Source: Gammaproteobacteria bacterium (lineage in GTDB: Bacteria; Pseudomonadota; Gammaproteobacteria; Enterobacterales; Alteromonadaceae). From it: a stretch of DNA of 64,000 nt. The stretch's first letter is position 1, and each line of letters starts with the position of its first letter. The notes under the pieces are model-generated. The model was not told the DNA's origin. It did not search any database and saw nothing but the letters and a program-made list of their open reading frames with translations. The stretch spans positions 1 to 64,000 of the forward strand of contig JAHJZX010000045.1 of assembly GCA_018826295.1 (NCBI GenBank), written 5' to 3'. The position numbers and the translations under genes were made by a program. Below are positions 38,418 through 46,925 of this stretch, in pieces.

Positions 38418-39554
38418 TCAGATTATTTCCTGCACCCCAGGCAGGACCTCGTCTGAGGTTATATGAAAATCAAAACCGTCGTAGCGCTCGGTACAAAACT
38501 CGATACGGCACAAAGATAACCTGCTGACGCAGATATACACTTTAAATTTTTTGTGTGGAAAACTTAGCCGCAACTCGGTTTTAAGTTTAGTTGCCAGTGC
38601 CCTGGCAATGCCCGGTAGCAGATCAAGTTTCATTGGTTTTAAGCCATGAATGCCAGCTAACTTTTGATACAACTCGTCATAATGCTCGGACGGCTTAAGC
38701 AGTTCCCATAGTGATAATCTGTTATACAGCGCTTCCTGCTCGGAATCAGTGTGCAGCGGTAACCGGCGTTCAGATTTGAGGTAGATACCACCGTCCTTTT
38801 CAACAAATTCAGGGCTAAAGCCATTAATTATCTGCTCAAAGTCGGCAATGGACAGGGTAGTTGCCTGCTGTTGCAGTAGCTGTGCTTCTGTCAGAGCCTG
38901 GCGCATTGCATGCTCTTTGTCATACAGTTCATTGGCCAGGCTTAGTTCATGCTCAACACGTTTTTGCGCTGCCTCACCCATAATGGCACTCACGTCTGCC
39001 AGAAAATCTTCATGGCTGCGATCTCCGGCCTGCAACGTGATTAAACCGCCTTGGACGATGTAGTGCTGCATGGCGGGGTGGCTTACCGCCTTTTTAAGCT
39101 CGTTGATAACACAGGCGTGAATATTATGCTGGATGTCTTCGGTCTCGGCATCGGATTGGTCGAAATTGTCATTCTCAAAGTCGTATAGATCATCACAGTA
39201 TTCGGCTAACGCGTCCAGCGCCTCTTGTGTCTCCGGCATCATGTATTCCAGTGCTTCATCACTGTGATGAGGTGAGTCACAAGGGCTCCAGCGCAATTGT
39301 TGCTTAATATCTTCAACAGCTAACATAGAATGAACAGCATAAGCCTCGGCAGCCTGGGCTAAACCCGCTTCACTGGCGAGAGTAGGGAGGCAATAAGACC
39401 AGCTACCGGCAGCGTAATATAGCCCGATATTGTAGATCCGGTGCTGATGGTTTTCTTTAAGCAGTGTGCTCAATGCCGCTGGCACTTCTTGCGCCAGAGT
39501 GCTGCTTAGCCTCTCAAGTAACATGGCTAAGGTGGGTTCGGTTTTTGTTTGCAT
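38418..39554 (-). CDS. Hypothetical protein, 378 residues, N-terminus DUF4303-like
   Basis: I do not recognise the whole protein. Residues about 40-65 (YNIGLYYAAGSWSYCLPTLASEAGL) resemble the start of DUF4303 proteins, a group seen near toxin-immunity and SUKH-type genes. The central part is strongly acidic (residues about 110-150) and the C-terminus has a basic stretch FPHKKFKVYICVSRLSLCRI. No signal peptide or membrane segment is visible. It is flanked by non-coding gaps of 69 and 279 bases and stands alone. Immunity function is only a guess. Confidence 0.65.
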   Translation of the reverse strand: MQTKTEPTLAMLLERLSSTLAQEVPAALSTLLKENHQHRIYNIGLYYAAGSWSYCLPTLASEAGLAQAAEAYAVHSMLAVEDIKQQLRWSPCDSPHHSDEALEYMMPETQEALDALAEYCDDLYDFENDNFDQSDAETEDIQHNIHACVINELKKAVSHPAMQHYIVQGGLITLQAGDRSHEDFLADVSAIMGEAAQKRVEHELSLANELYDKEHAMRQALTEAQLLQQQATTLSIADFEQIINGFSPEFVEKDGGIYLKSERRLPLHTDSEQEALYNRLSLWELLKPSEHYDELYQKLAGIHGLKPMKLDLLPGIARALATKLKTELRLSFPHKKFKVYICVSRLSLCRIEFCTERYDGFDFHITSDEVLPGVQEII

Positions 39555-39833
39555 TATTGTTATATCACTTCAACGTTATATACAGAGCACTGTTATTTGA
39601 TCGGGAGCTGATAGCTGGCTTAGCTGCTGATGTGCATTGCAGGTTTTGCTGGAAACCTGTGTTTCGGTTTAACCAGCGCCAGCGGGCTTTTATCCTGTCG
39701 CTGGTTTTGCATGCTGCAGCTTGATCTTTAAAGGTTAATATGTAGAAAAATAATGGTGAATTTTCGTGGCGAATAAGAGATTTGTCAACCGAAAAGAGTA
39801 CTGGAGATCGCAGGCTATTACGGCAGAGAGGTA
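39555..39833. other. Intergenic stretch between two minus-strand genes
   Basis: These 279 bases hold no supported gene. A plus-strand frame at 39464-39724 overlaps the hypothetical gene antisense and has no ribosome-binding site. No strong hairpin or promoter was seen. The sequence turns AT-rich toward 39745-39790. Confidence 0.4.
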
Positions 39834-40415
39834 TTACAGTGCTGCAAAAGCCGGGTGATACAGCACCTGGCCGCTTTGGCCGGTTAGCGCAGCAGGGTTA
39901 AGAGGCAGCAGCATAAAGGCGTTATCCGGTACCTGCCAGGGACAGCGGATATTAAAAACACTGGCCGGGCTAAAGCCAAAACGCGGGTAATAAGCCGGAT
40001 GTCCCAGCACCACCACTGCCGCTATACCGCGCTTTTGGCACAACTCTAAACCGGCGCGCACCAGCGCCGAGCCAATACCCTGATGTTGTAAAACATTGCG
40101 CACAGCCATTGGCGCTAACGCCATTAGCTGAACGCCTGCTGCGTTATCCAGTGTCGCCGGCGAAAACATAATATGGCCGGCTATATGGCCATGTTGTTCG
40201 GCCACCAGCGAAATATAGTCGTGACACTGCTGGCGCAGGCTGGTTATCAGTTGTGCTTCGGCAGTATTGTTAAAGGCGGTTTGCGTCAGTTCGGCTATAG
40301 CGGCGTAATCAGCGGCGGTTTCAGCGCGCACTGTGGTGTCATATCCCAGCGCATGCCAGGTACTGTTGCGTCGCCGCTGCAGGGTACGGGCAATATTATG
40401 CAGTAAAGTCATCAC
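39834..40415 (-). CDS. GNAT family N-acetyltransferase (YhbS-like)
   Basis: The 193-residue protein shows a GNAT acetyl-CoA-binding motif, MAVRNVLQHQGIGSALVRAGLELC (about 107-130), and the YhbS-like follow-up VVVLGHPAYYPRFGFSPAS. The N-terminal part has AAIAELTQTAFNN and HGHIAGHIMFSPATL, typical of this subfamily. The first 25 residues are basic and may be an alternative start; a second methionine immediately follows the first. The substrate is unknown. It stands alone on its strand. Confidence 0.88.
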   Translation of the reverse strand: MMTLLHNIARTLQRRRNSTWHALGYDTTVRAETAADYAAIAELTQTAFNNTAEAQLITSLRQQCHDYISLVAEQHGHIAGHIMFSPATLDNAAGVQLMALAPMAVRNVLQHQGIGSALVRAGLELCQKRGIAAVVVLGHPAYYPRFGFSPASVFNIRCPWQVPDNAFMLLPLNPAALTGQSGQVLYHPAFAAL

Positions 40416-40469
40416 AACTCACTGGTAACCTGAATAGATGTTAACAGTGTAACTGAGCGACGCTGTCAA

Positions 40470-42029
40470 TCAAGCCTTAGTTTGCCACCAACGCCGTTGC
40501 AATTGCAGGCCGGCACTGAACAGCAATACCGCAGTGCTGAGCAGCCACAGCCACAGATCGCCAAAGCGGGCATAAGGCGTTTGGCCAGAGCTGAGCTGTA
40601 CGGTGTCCTGCAATACGGTTTCGCTAAATTGCGGGGCAACTTTGCTAATGCTGCCATCGGGTTTGACCACAGCGGTAATACCGGTGTTGGTGGCGCGTAA
40701 CAGCGGCCGGCCAAATTCCAGCGCGCGCATTTGCGCGATCTGTAAATGCTGGTGCGGGCCTATGCTGTCGCCAAACCAGGCATCGTTGCTAACCGTTAGC
40801 AGTAACTGGGTATCTGTGGTCATATTGGCGGCGATTTGCGCCGGAAAAGCAATTTCAAAACAAATTACCGGCAGCAGGTGGTAACCATTGGCAACCAGAT
40901 TGGGCTGTACATAAGCGCCGCGGGTAAACGAGCTCATTGGTAAATCAAAAATCGGTGCCAGTTTTCTCAGCCAGCTTTCAAACGGCACAAATTCACCAAT
41001 CGGCAGCAGCTGGTGTTTGCTGTAGCGGTTGCCATGGCCGTAAAAATAATCGCCATCGCTCGAGTCGGCATAGCGTTTACCCAGCACGATCAGGTTATTC
41101 CAGGCTTGTTGGGTTTTAACGTTGTAATCCAAAATACCGCTGATGACTGCGGTGTCAGCGTACAGCGCCGCGCGGTTTAAGTTATCCAGATAGCTTTCTG
41201 CCAAAGGCTCTAACTGCGGAATGGCAGCTTCTGGCCAGATGACTAAATCGGTTCGAAAATGCGGCCGGGTCAGGTCCAGATATTTCAGCATGGTGGGCCA
41301 TTCCTGCTCCGGTGCCCAGCGCAATTCCTGTTTAATATTACCCTGTACCAACAGCACGTCTAAGCTGTTGTCAGTGTAGTGCCAGCCTTTAACCGCACTA
41401 AGCTGTGGTGCTGCGACAAACAGCAGTCCGGCTATCAGCACATAACCATAGCGGGCTAATGCAGGTTGCGGGCGAGCCAACTGCGCCAGTGTCGCAGCGC
41501 TAAACACCAGCAAAAAGCTGATGCCGGTTTCACCAATCAGTGGGGCAAAATTGTGCAGGCCATGCTCTGTTTGGCTGTAGCCCAAAGACAGCCAGGGAAA
41601 GCCGGTAAGCATGACACTGCGCAGCCATTCGGCCAGTATCCAGCAACTGGCAAACACCAGCGGTAGCAACGCCGGCCGGGCTAAACGGAATGTCAGGTAT
41701 GCTGCCAGTGCAGGGTACAGTGCCAGATAGCCTACCAGCAAAGCCATCAGGCCTAAACTGCCAGCCAGCGGCAGGCCACCAAATTGGGCAATGCTGACAT
41801 GCACCCAGCTAACGCCAACGCCAAACCAGCCCAAACCAAAGCTAAAGCCAGCCAACAATGCCTGGCTGGCGCTGCTGGCACGCTGTATGGCCATTACCAG
41901 CAGCGACACGCTAATTAGTGGCAACCACCACAGTGTATAAGGTGCATACGCCAGTGTAGTTAAGCCACCGGCCAGCAACAGCGGCAGTTGGTTTAATAGC
42001 GGACGAAAGCGGGACAATACAGCGCGCAC
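40470..42029 (-). CDS. lnt: Apolipoprotein N-acyltransferase
   Basis: Lnt adds the third fatty acid to the N-terminal cysteine of lipoproteins in the inner membrane. The 519-residue protein has about seven membrane segments and a nitrilase-fold periplasmic domain. The catalytic residues sit at about Glu267 (in WPEAAIPQ), Lys337 (in YSKHQLLPIGEF) and Cys389 (in PVICFEIAFP), in line with the E. coli triad Glu267/Lys335/Cys387. SNDAWFGDSIGP follows. It starts four bases downstream of corC. The window encodes several probable substrates (NlpI, RlpA, LptE). Confidence 0.97.
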   Translation of the reverse strand: MRAVLSRFRPLLNQLPLLLAGGLTTLAYAPYTLWWLPLISVSLLVMAIQRASSASQALLAGFSFGLGWFGVGVSWVHVSIAQFGGLPLAGSLGLMALLVGYLALYPALAAYLTFRLARPALLPLVFASCWILAEWLRSVMLTGFPWLSLGYSQTEHGLHNFAPLIGETGISFLLVFSAATLAQLARPQPALARYGYVLIAGLLFVAAPQLSAVKGWHYTDNSLDVLLVQGNIKQELRWAPEQEWPTMLKYLDLTRPHFRTDLVIWPEAAIPQLEPLAESYLDNLNRAALYADTAVISGILDYNVKTQQAWNNLIVLGKRYADSSDGDYFYGHGNRYSKHQLLPIGEFVPFESWLRKLAPIFDLPMSSFTRGAYVQPNLVANGYHLLPVICFEIAFPAQIAANMTTDTQLLLTVSNDAWFGDSIGPHQHLQIAQMRALEFGRPLLRATNTGITAVVKPDGSISKVAPQFSETVLQDTVQLSSGQTPYARFGDLWLWLLSTAVLLFSAGLQLQRRWWQTKA

Positions 42030-42033
42030 CGGT

Positions 42034-42906
42034 TTAGCTGGCGTCCACGCTAACCGGCTCTTTAGCCCGGATCACCTGCAGCTGCACCAGGCGACGACTG
42101 TTGGCTTTACTGACTTTAAACGTCAGGCCCTTCAGTTCAATGCTTTCACCGCGCGCTGGCATATGGCCAAAGGCATGCAGCACTATGCCGCCGATGGTGT
42201 CAGCGTCTTCTTCATCAAAGTCGGTATCGAAGCTTTCGTTAAATTCGTCAAGCGGTGTCAGCGCACTGACCTGAAACACCCGTGACGCCATTTTTTTGAT
42301 GTCGTGTTCTTCTTCATCGTCGTGTTCATCTTCAATTTCACCGACGATCTGCTCGAGAATATCTTCAATGGTAACCAGGCCGGACACACCACCGTATTCA
42401 TCCACCACCACCGCCATATGATAGCGTTTCTGGCGGAATTCTTTTAACAGCGCATCGACGCGTTTACTCTCGGGAATAATCACCGCCGGGCGCAATAAGT
42501 CGCGCAGGTGCCAGTCGCTGACATTGGGGTCAAGCGCATATTGCAGCAAGTCTTTTACCAGCAGGATGCCTTCGATATGATCTTTGTCTTCATTAACGAC
42601 CGGATAGCGGCTGTGGTTGTTTTCCAGCAGTATTGGCAGCATGTCGGCCACGCTGTCGTCAATATCTATGGTGGCCATTTGTGAACGGGGCACCATAATG
42701 TCGCGGGCCCGCATACTGGACACTTCCAGCACGCCCTGTAGCATGCTTTGCGTATCGGCATCAATCAGTTGCCGGTTTTGCGCTTCGTTAATGATGTCCT
42801 GTAAATCTGAGAGGTCTTGTGGCTCTGCGTTAAAAATACTGGCTATTTTTTCCAGCCAGGATTTACCGGCAGAACCGCTTCTAGAGTGGGGATGGTCGTC
42901 ACTCAT
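42034..42906 (-). CDS. corC: CorC/YbeX family CBS-domain protein
   Basis: The 290-residue protein has two CBS domains (about 70-190), including SMRARDIMVPRSQMATID, NNHSRYPVVNED and MAVVVDEYGGVSGLVTIEDILEQIVGEIEDEHD, and a C-terminal CorC_HlyC domain (about 205-285). It lacks the membrane DUF21 domain, as E. coli YbeX does. It is linked to magnesium/cobalt efflux with CorA, and newer work ties YbeX to ribosome health. It lies between ybeY and lnt in the usual order. Confidence 0.95.
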   Translation of the reverse strand: MSDDHPHSRSGSAGKSWLEKIASIFNAEPQDLSDLQDIINEAQNRQLIDADTQSMLQGVLEVSSMRARDIMVPRSQMATIDIDDSVADMLPILLENNHSRYPVVNEDKDHIEGILLVKDLLQYALDPNVSDWHLRDLLRPAVIIPESKRVDALLKEFRQKRYHMAVVVDEYGGVSGLVTIEDILEQIVGEIEDEHDDEEEHDIKKMASRVFQVSALTPLDEFNESFDTDFDEEDADTIGGIVLHAFGHMPARGESIELKGLTFKVSKANSRRLVQLQVIRAKEPVSVDAS

Positions 42907-42939
42907 AGGTGAACTGGTGCTCCATAAAAATAAAAAAAC

Positions 42940-43401
42940 CTATTCGTTATCCAACAAATAGGGGTTAGTGAAGCCGAGTTGCTGCAAAATGGTGATCTCT
43001 TCGGCTTCCATTTGTTCGGCATCGTCGTCATTTATATGGTCAAATCCCAATAAATGCAAGCTTCCGTGTACAACCATATGCGCCCAGTGCGCGCTAAGCG
43101 TTTTACCTTGCTCTGCCGCTTCAGCCTGTACTACCGGCGCACAGATGACTAAATCGCCCAATAACGGCAGCGCTATACCCGGAGGGCACTGAAACGGAAA
43201 ACTCAGCACATTGGTTGGCTTGTCTTTGCTGCGGTAGTCAAAGTTAAGTTGCTGGCTTTCGCTGTTATCAACAATCCGCACGGTAACTTCGGCTTCTGCC
43301 TGAAACGGCAAGATGGCCGCTTCCAGCCATAGTTGGAATTGCTCAGCAGTGGGTAAGTTGTCTGCGTTGCTGGCCAGCTGTAAATCAAGAATAATCGCCA
43401 T
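42940..43401 (-). CDS. ybeY: Endoribonuclease YbeY
   Basis: YbeY is a zinc-dependent endoribonuclease that acts in 16S rRNA 3'-end maturation and ribosome quality control. The 153-residue protein has the zinc motif [11 protein letters not shown] with His112, His116 and His122. The upstream [12 protein letters not shown] is also characteristic. Its ATG overlaps the ybeZ stop by one base, and corC follows. Length matches the family. Confidence 0.97.
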   Translation of the reverse strand: MAIILDLQLASNADNLPTAEQFQLWLEAAILPFQAEAEVTVRIVDNSESQQLNFDYRSKDKPTNVLSFPFQCPPGIALPLLGDLVICAPVVQAEAAEQGKTLSAHWAHMVVHGSLHLLGFDHINDDDAEQMEAEEITILQQLGFTNPYLLDNE

Positions 43402-44405
43402 TACTGTCCTTTAGCCGCGGTATCAGCCGCCAGTTTCGCTGCTTCAAAGGCTTCATAGGCCATAACAATACGCTGCACTATCGGGTGGCGCACGACGTCT
43501 TTGGCGCTAAAGTGATTAAAGCTGATTTCATTCACGTCGCTTAATACGTCTATGGCATGTTTTAAGCCGGAATACTGGCCGCGGGGCAAGTCTACCTGGG
43601 TGATATCACCGGTGATCACCGCTTTTGAGCTAAAGCCAATCCGGGTTAAAAACATTTTCATTTGTTCAACTGTGGTGTTTTGGCTTTCATCGAGAATAAT
43701 AAAGGCATCGTTCAGCGTGCGGCCACGCATATAGGCCAGCGGCGCGATTTCAATAATGCCGCGCTCGAGGTATTTCTCGACCTTTTCAAAACCAAGCATT
43801 TCAAACAGGGCGTCGTATAAGGGGCGCAGATAAGGGTCAACTTTTTGTGCTAAATCACCGGGTAAAAAACCGAGTTTTTCACCGGCTTCCACCGCTGGCC
43901 GCGTCAGTACGATGCGGCGCACCAGATTGCGCTCCAGCGCATCAACAGCGCAGGCCACCGCCAGATAGGTTTTACCGGTACCGGCCGGGCCAATGCCAAA
44001 GCAGACATCGTGGTTAAGCACGTTACTAACATAGCTTGCCTGGTTCGGGTTGCGCGGTTTAATTAACCCTTTTTTGGTTTTCAGGCTGAAATCGCGCGGC
44101 TCGCCATCGGCTTGCTGGTATTGAATATCGTAGTTTTCACTGATCAGCAAATGTACCTGCTCCGGTGTCAGTTCTGCATTAGGCGCGGCGGTCAGGGCGT
44201 ACAGCTGTTGCACTATGTCCAGCGCGGCGGCGACATTGTCTGCCGGGCCGGCCACTTTCAGCTGATTGTCGCGCTGGCTGATATCAACCAGTAAGCGGCG
44301 CTCAAGATGCTTCAGGTTATCGTCGAACGGGCCGCAAAGCAGGGTTAACCGGCGGTTATCTGCCCCTTCCAGAGTTATATCTGCAGTATGTAACGGAGTG
44401 CTCAA
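43401..44405 (-). CDS. ybeZ: PhoH-like ATPase YbeZ
   Basis: YbeZ is a PhoH-family P-loop ATPase that interacts with YbeY and may act as an RNA helicase. The 334-residue protein has Walker [13 protein letters not shown] (about residue 138) and Walker [13 protein letters not shown]. The start is TTG at 44405 with GAGG upstream; no ATG in frame precedes it after the miaB stop, and the resulting N-terminus fits relatives. Its stop overlaps ybeY. The rare start could lower expression. Confidence 0.95.
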   Translation of the reverse strand: MSTPLHTADITLEGADNRRLTLLCGPFDDNLKHLERRLLVDISQRDNQLKVAGPADNVAAALDIVQQLYALTAAPNAELTPEQVHLLISENYDIQYQQADGEPRDFSLKTKKGLIKPRNPNQASYVSNVLNHDVCFGIGPAGTGKTYLAVACAVDALERNLVRRIVLTRPAVEAGEKLGFLPGDLAQKVDPYLRPLYDALFEMLGFEKVEKYLERGIIEIAPLAYMRGRTLNDAFIILDESQNTTVEQMKMFLTRIGFSSKAVITGDITQVDLPRGQYSGLKHAIDVLSDVNEISFNHFSAKDVVRHPIVQRIVMAYEAFEAAKLAADTAAKGQ

Positions 44406-44421
44406 ATGCCTGCCTCAGTGC

Positions 44422-44440
44422 AAAGGGGCCTTTGGGCCCC
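44422..44440 (-). terminator. Short GC hairpin between miaB and ybeZ
   Basis: GGGGCC (44425-44430), loop TTTG and GGCCCC (44435-44440) form a short strong stem. On the minus strand it is followed by TTTG, too short for a strong terminator. It may cause partial termination inside the operon. Confidence 0.5.
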
Positions 44441-44449
44441 CAGGTTTAA

Positions 44450-45883
44450 TTACGGAATATAACTGGTTACACCCAGTGCGTCTGGTGCCGGTTCAGCTTT
44501 TTGCCGCGCCAGGATTTGTTGCGGCGCAGTATCGCGGCGCAGGCCCATATCGCGTTCGGTGCGCAGTAAAGTACCGCGTAAAGAATTACTGAACACATCA
44601 GTAATTTTTACATCAACAAACTGGCCGATCATATCCGGCGTGCCTTCAAAATTGACTACCCGGTTGTTTTCTGTACGGCCGGTCAGCTCCATGATATCTT
44701 TCTTTGACGGGCCTTCAACCAGAATGCGTTGTTCGGTGTCCAGCATACCGCGGGCAATTTTCAATGCCTGTTGGTTGATCCGATCCTGCAGGATATATAA
44801 GCGCTGCTTTTTCGCTTCTTCGCTAACGTCATCCGGCAAATCGGCGGCTGGTGTACCGGGGCGGGCGCTGTATATAAAGCTGAAGCTCATATCAAAGTTA
44901 ATGGCGGCAATTAAATCCATCGTTGCCTGAAAGTCGCTATCGTCTTCACCGGGGAAGCCGATAATAAAATCTGATGACATGCTTAAATTCGGCCGGATTT
45001 TTTTCAGCTTGCGAATTTGCGCCTTGTATTCCAGTGCGGTGTGGCCGCGTTTCATCAGGTTCAAAATGCGATCTGAGCCGCTTTGTACCGGCAGGTGCAG
45101 GTGATCTACCAGTTCGGGTACGTCACGGTAAACTTCGATAATATCGTCGGTAAATTCAACCGGGTGCGACGTGGTGTAGCGAATACGGTCAATGCCATCG
45201 ATAGCGGCAACTAAGCGTAATAACTCGGAAAAATGACAGATACTGCCATCAAATTTTTCACCACGGTACGCATTTACGTTTTGTCCCAGCAGGTTTACTT
45301 CGCGTACCCCTTGCTCAGCCAGTTGGGCAATTTCAAACAGCACGTCATCTAACGGCCGGCTGACTTCTTCACCACGGGTGTAAGGCACCACACAGAAGGT
45401 GCAGTATTTTGAGCAGCCTTCCATAATAGAAACAAAGGCCGTCGGGCCTTCAGCGCGCGGCTCTGGCATACGGTCAAATTTTTCAATTTCCGGGAACGAT
45501 ACATCCACTACCGGCGATTTATTGCCGTGAACTGAGTTAATCATCTCCGGCAGGCGATGCAAGGTTTGCGGGCCAAAGACGATGTCGACATAGGGCGCCC
45601 GTTCGCGAATAGCCGCACCTTCCTGCGAGGCAACGCAGCCACCGACACCGATAACTAAATTAGGATTTTTTTCCTTTAGTGGACGCCAGCGCCCCAGCTG
45701 ATGGAATACCTTCTCCTGGGCTTTTTCACGAATAGAGCAGGTATTTAGCAAGATCACGTCTGCATCTTCTGCTTCTTCGGTCAAGGTATAGCCATGAGTG
45801 GCGTCCAGCAGGTCGGCCATTTTTGATGAATCATATTCGTTCATCTGGCAGCCCCAGGTTTTAATGTGCAGCTTTTTGCCCAT
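44450..45883 (-). CDS. miaB: tRNA-2-methylthio-N6-dimethylallyladenosine synthase
   Basis: MiaB is a radical-SAM methylthiotransferase that adds a methylthio group to i6A37 in tRNAs. The 477-residue protein has the N-terminal cluster cysteines Cys12, Cys49 and Cys83, the radical-SAM motif CSKYCTFC near residue 157, and a C-terminal TRAM domain (about 380-445). It precedes ybeZ, ybeY, corC and lnt in the order common to gammaproteobacteria. It starts about 90 bases downstream of an EamA permease gene on the same strand. Confidence 0.97.
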   Translation of the reverse strand: MGKKLHIKTWGCQMNEYDSSKMADLLDATHGYTLTEEAEDADVILLNTCSIREKAQEKVFHQLGRWRPLKEKNPNLVIGVGGCVASQEGAAIRERAPYVDIVFGPQTLHRLPEMINSVHGNKSPVVDVSFPEIEKFDRMPEPRAEGPTAFVSIMEGCSKYCTFCVVPYTRGEEVSRPLDDVLFEIAQLAEQGVREVNLLGQNVNAYRGEKFDGSICHFSELLRLVAAIDGIDRIRYTTSHPVEFTDDIIEVYRDVPELVDHLHLPVQSGSDRILNLMKRGHTALEYKAQIRKLKKIRPNLSMSSDFIIGFPGEDDSDFQATMDLIAAINFDMSFSFIYSARPGTPAADLPDDVSEEAKKQRLYILQDRINQQALKIARGMLDTEQRILVEGPSKKDIMELTGRTENNRVVNFEGTPDMIGQFVDVKITDVFSNSLRGTLLRTERDMGLRRDTAPQQILARQKAEPAPDALGVTSYIP

Positions 45884-45972
45884 TGCGTGTTGTTACCTGT
45901 ATTGTCACTTGGAAAAAAGGGAGCGTATTTTAGCCTGTTCGGGCCTGCGTTGCCAGCACTGGCTGCAATTGA

Positions 45973-46818
45973 CTAAAGTAGCCTTTGTCGGGTAGTAATA
46001 TAGCCGGCGTAGAAAATCACCAGCACGCCGCCAAACCAGGCCATAGTTACCGGCTCTTGCCAGAACAGATAACCAAAAAGACCAGCAAAAATCACGCTGC
46101 TGTAGGTCCACATGCCAATATCACTGGCCGGCGCTATGGCGTAGGCGCGGGTCATGGCCAACTGGCCGATAGCTGCCAGCACGCCCATAGCAATAAAGGC
46201 CAGCCAAACGTCGTTGTTAAGCGGTTGCCAGTAAAATGGCACCGGTATTGCCGATAACACTGCGGTTAACAACGAAAAATAAAACACAATACGCACAGCC
46301 GGCTCGGTGTCAGACATATAGCGGATAGTGGTTTTGGTTACCGCGACTAACACGGCTGATAGCAGTGCTACCAGCATCACTGCCTGAAAACCGCCACCGG
46401 AGGGCAGCGCCAGCATCACGCCAATAAAGCCTAATAATATACCAAACAGAGTTAAGCGGCTGGGCCGCTCTTTTAACCAGAATCGGGCAATAACCGGTAC
46501 GATAAACGGCGATAACAACAGCACCAGCATACCTTGTGCTAATGGCAACCGGGCCAGCACATAGAAAAAACAGTACATGGAGATAATGCCGGTTAAGGCG
46601 CGGCTAAGGTGCAAATACCAACGCTTGGTTTTTAACAGGCTAAAGCCATGGCGGTACAAAAACGGCAACATCAGCAGCAAGGCGAAGAAATTGCGGAAAA
46701 ATACCACCTGCACTTCTGAGGCGGTGGCACTGGTAAACTTGACGATAGCACCAATACCGGCAAAGCAGGCTTCTGCCAACAGCAGTAATAACGCACCTTT
46801 AACAAGAGGTGATAGCAT
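45973..46818 (-). CDS. EamA/DMT family permease
   Basis: The 281-residue inner-membrane protein has about ten hydrophobic segments arranged as two EamA repeats (about 8-140 and 150-280). The start LLLLLAEACFAGIGAIVKF and ending WFGGVLVIFYAGYI are typical of drug/metabolite transporters. The substrate cannot be told from sequence. It is followed by miaB but separated from it by 89 bases. Confidence 0.88.
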   Translation of the reverse strand: MLSPLVKGALLLLLAEACFAGIGAIVKFTSATASEVQVVFFRNFFALLLMLPFLYRHGFSLLKTKRWYLHLSRALTGIISMYCFFYVLARLPLAQGMLVLLLSPFIVPVIARFWLKERPSRLTLFGILLGFIGVMLALPSGGGFQAVMLVALLSAVLVAVTKTTIRYMSDTEPAVRIVFYFSLLTAVLSAIPVPFYWQPLNNDVWLAFIAMGVLAAIGQLAMTRAYAIAPASDIGMWTYSSVIFAGLFGYLFWQEPVTMAWFGGVLVIFYAGYITTRQRLL

Positions 46819-46925
46819 AATAACTCGGCGCAGAGCGTGGACGCGCTAGTATAACAGAGAGCTTGCTGACAGGTTGGCGTAACCTGTCGCAGCGCAGCTT
46901 GTTTCTGACGAGGTTGAGTCTGGCT

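Noticed and set aside
39464-39724. Plus-strand 86-codon frame overlapping the DUF4303-like gene
   Set aside because: Antisense shadow with no ribosome-binding site and no family pattern.
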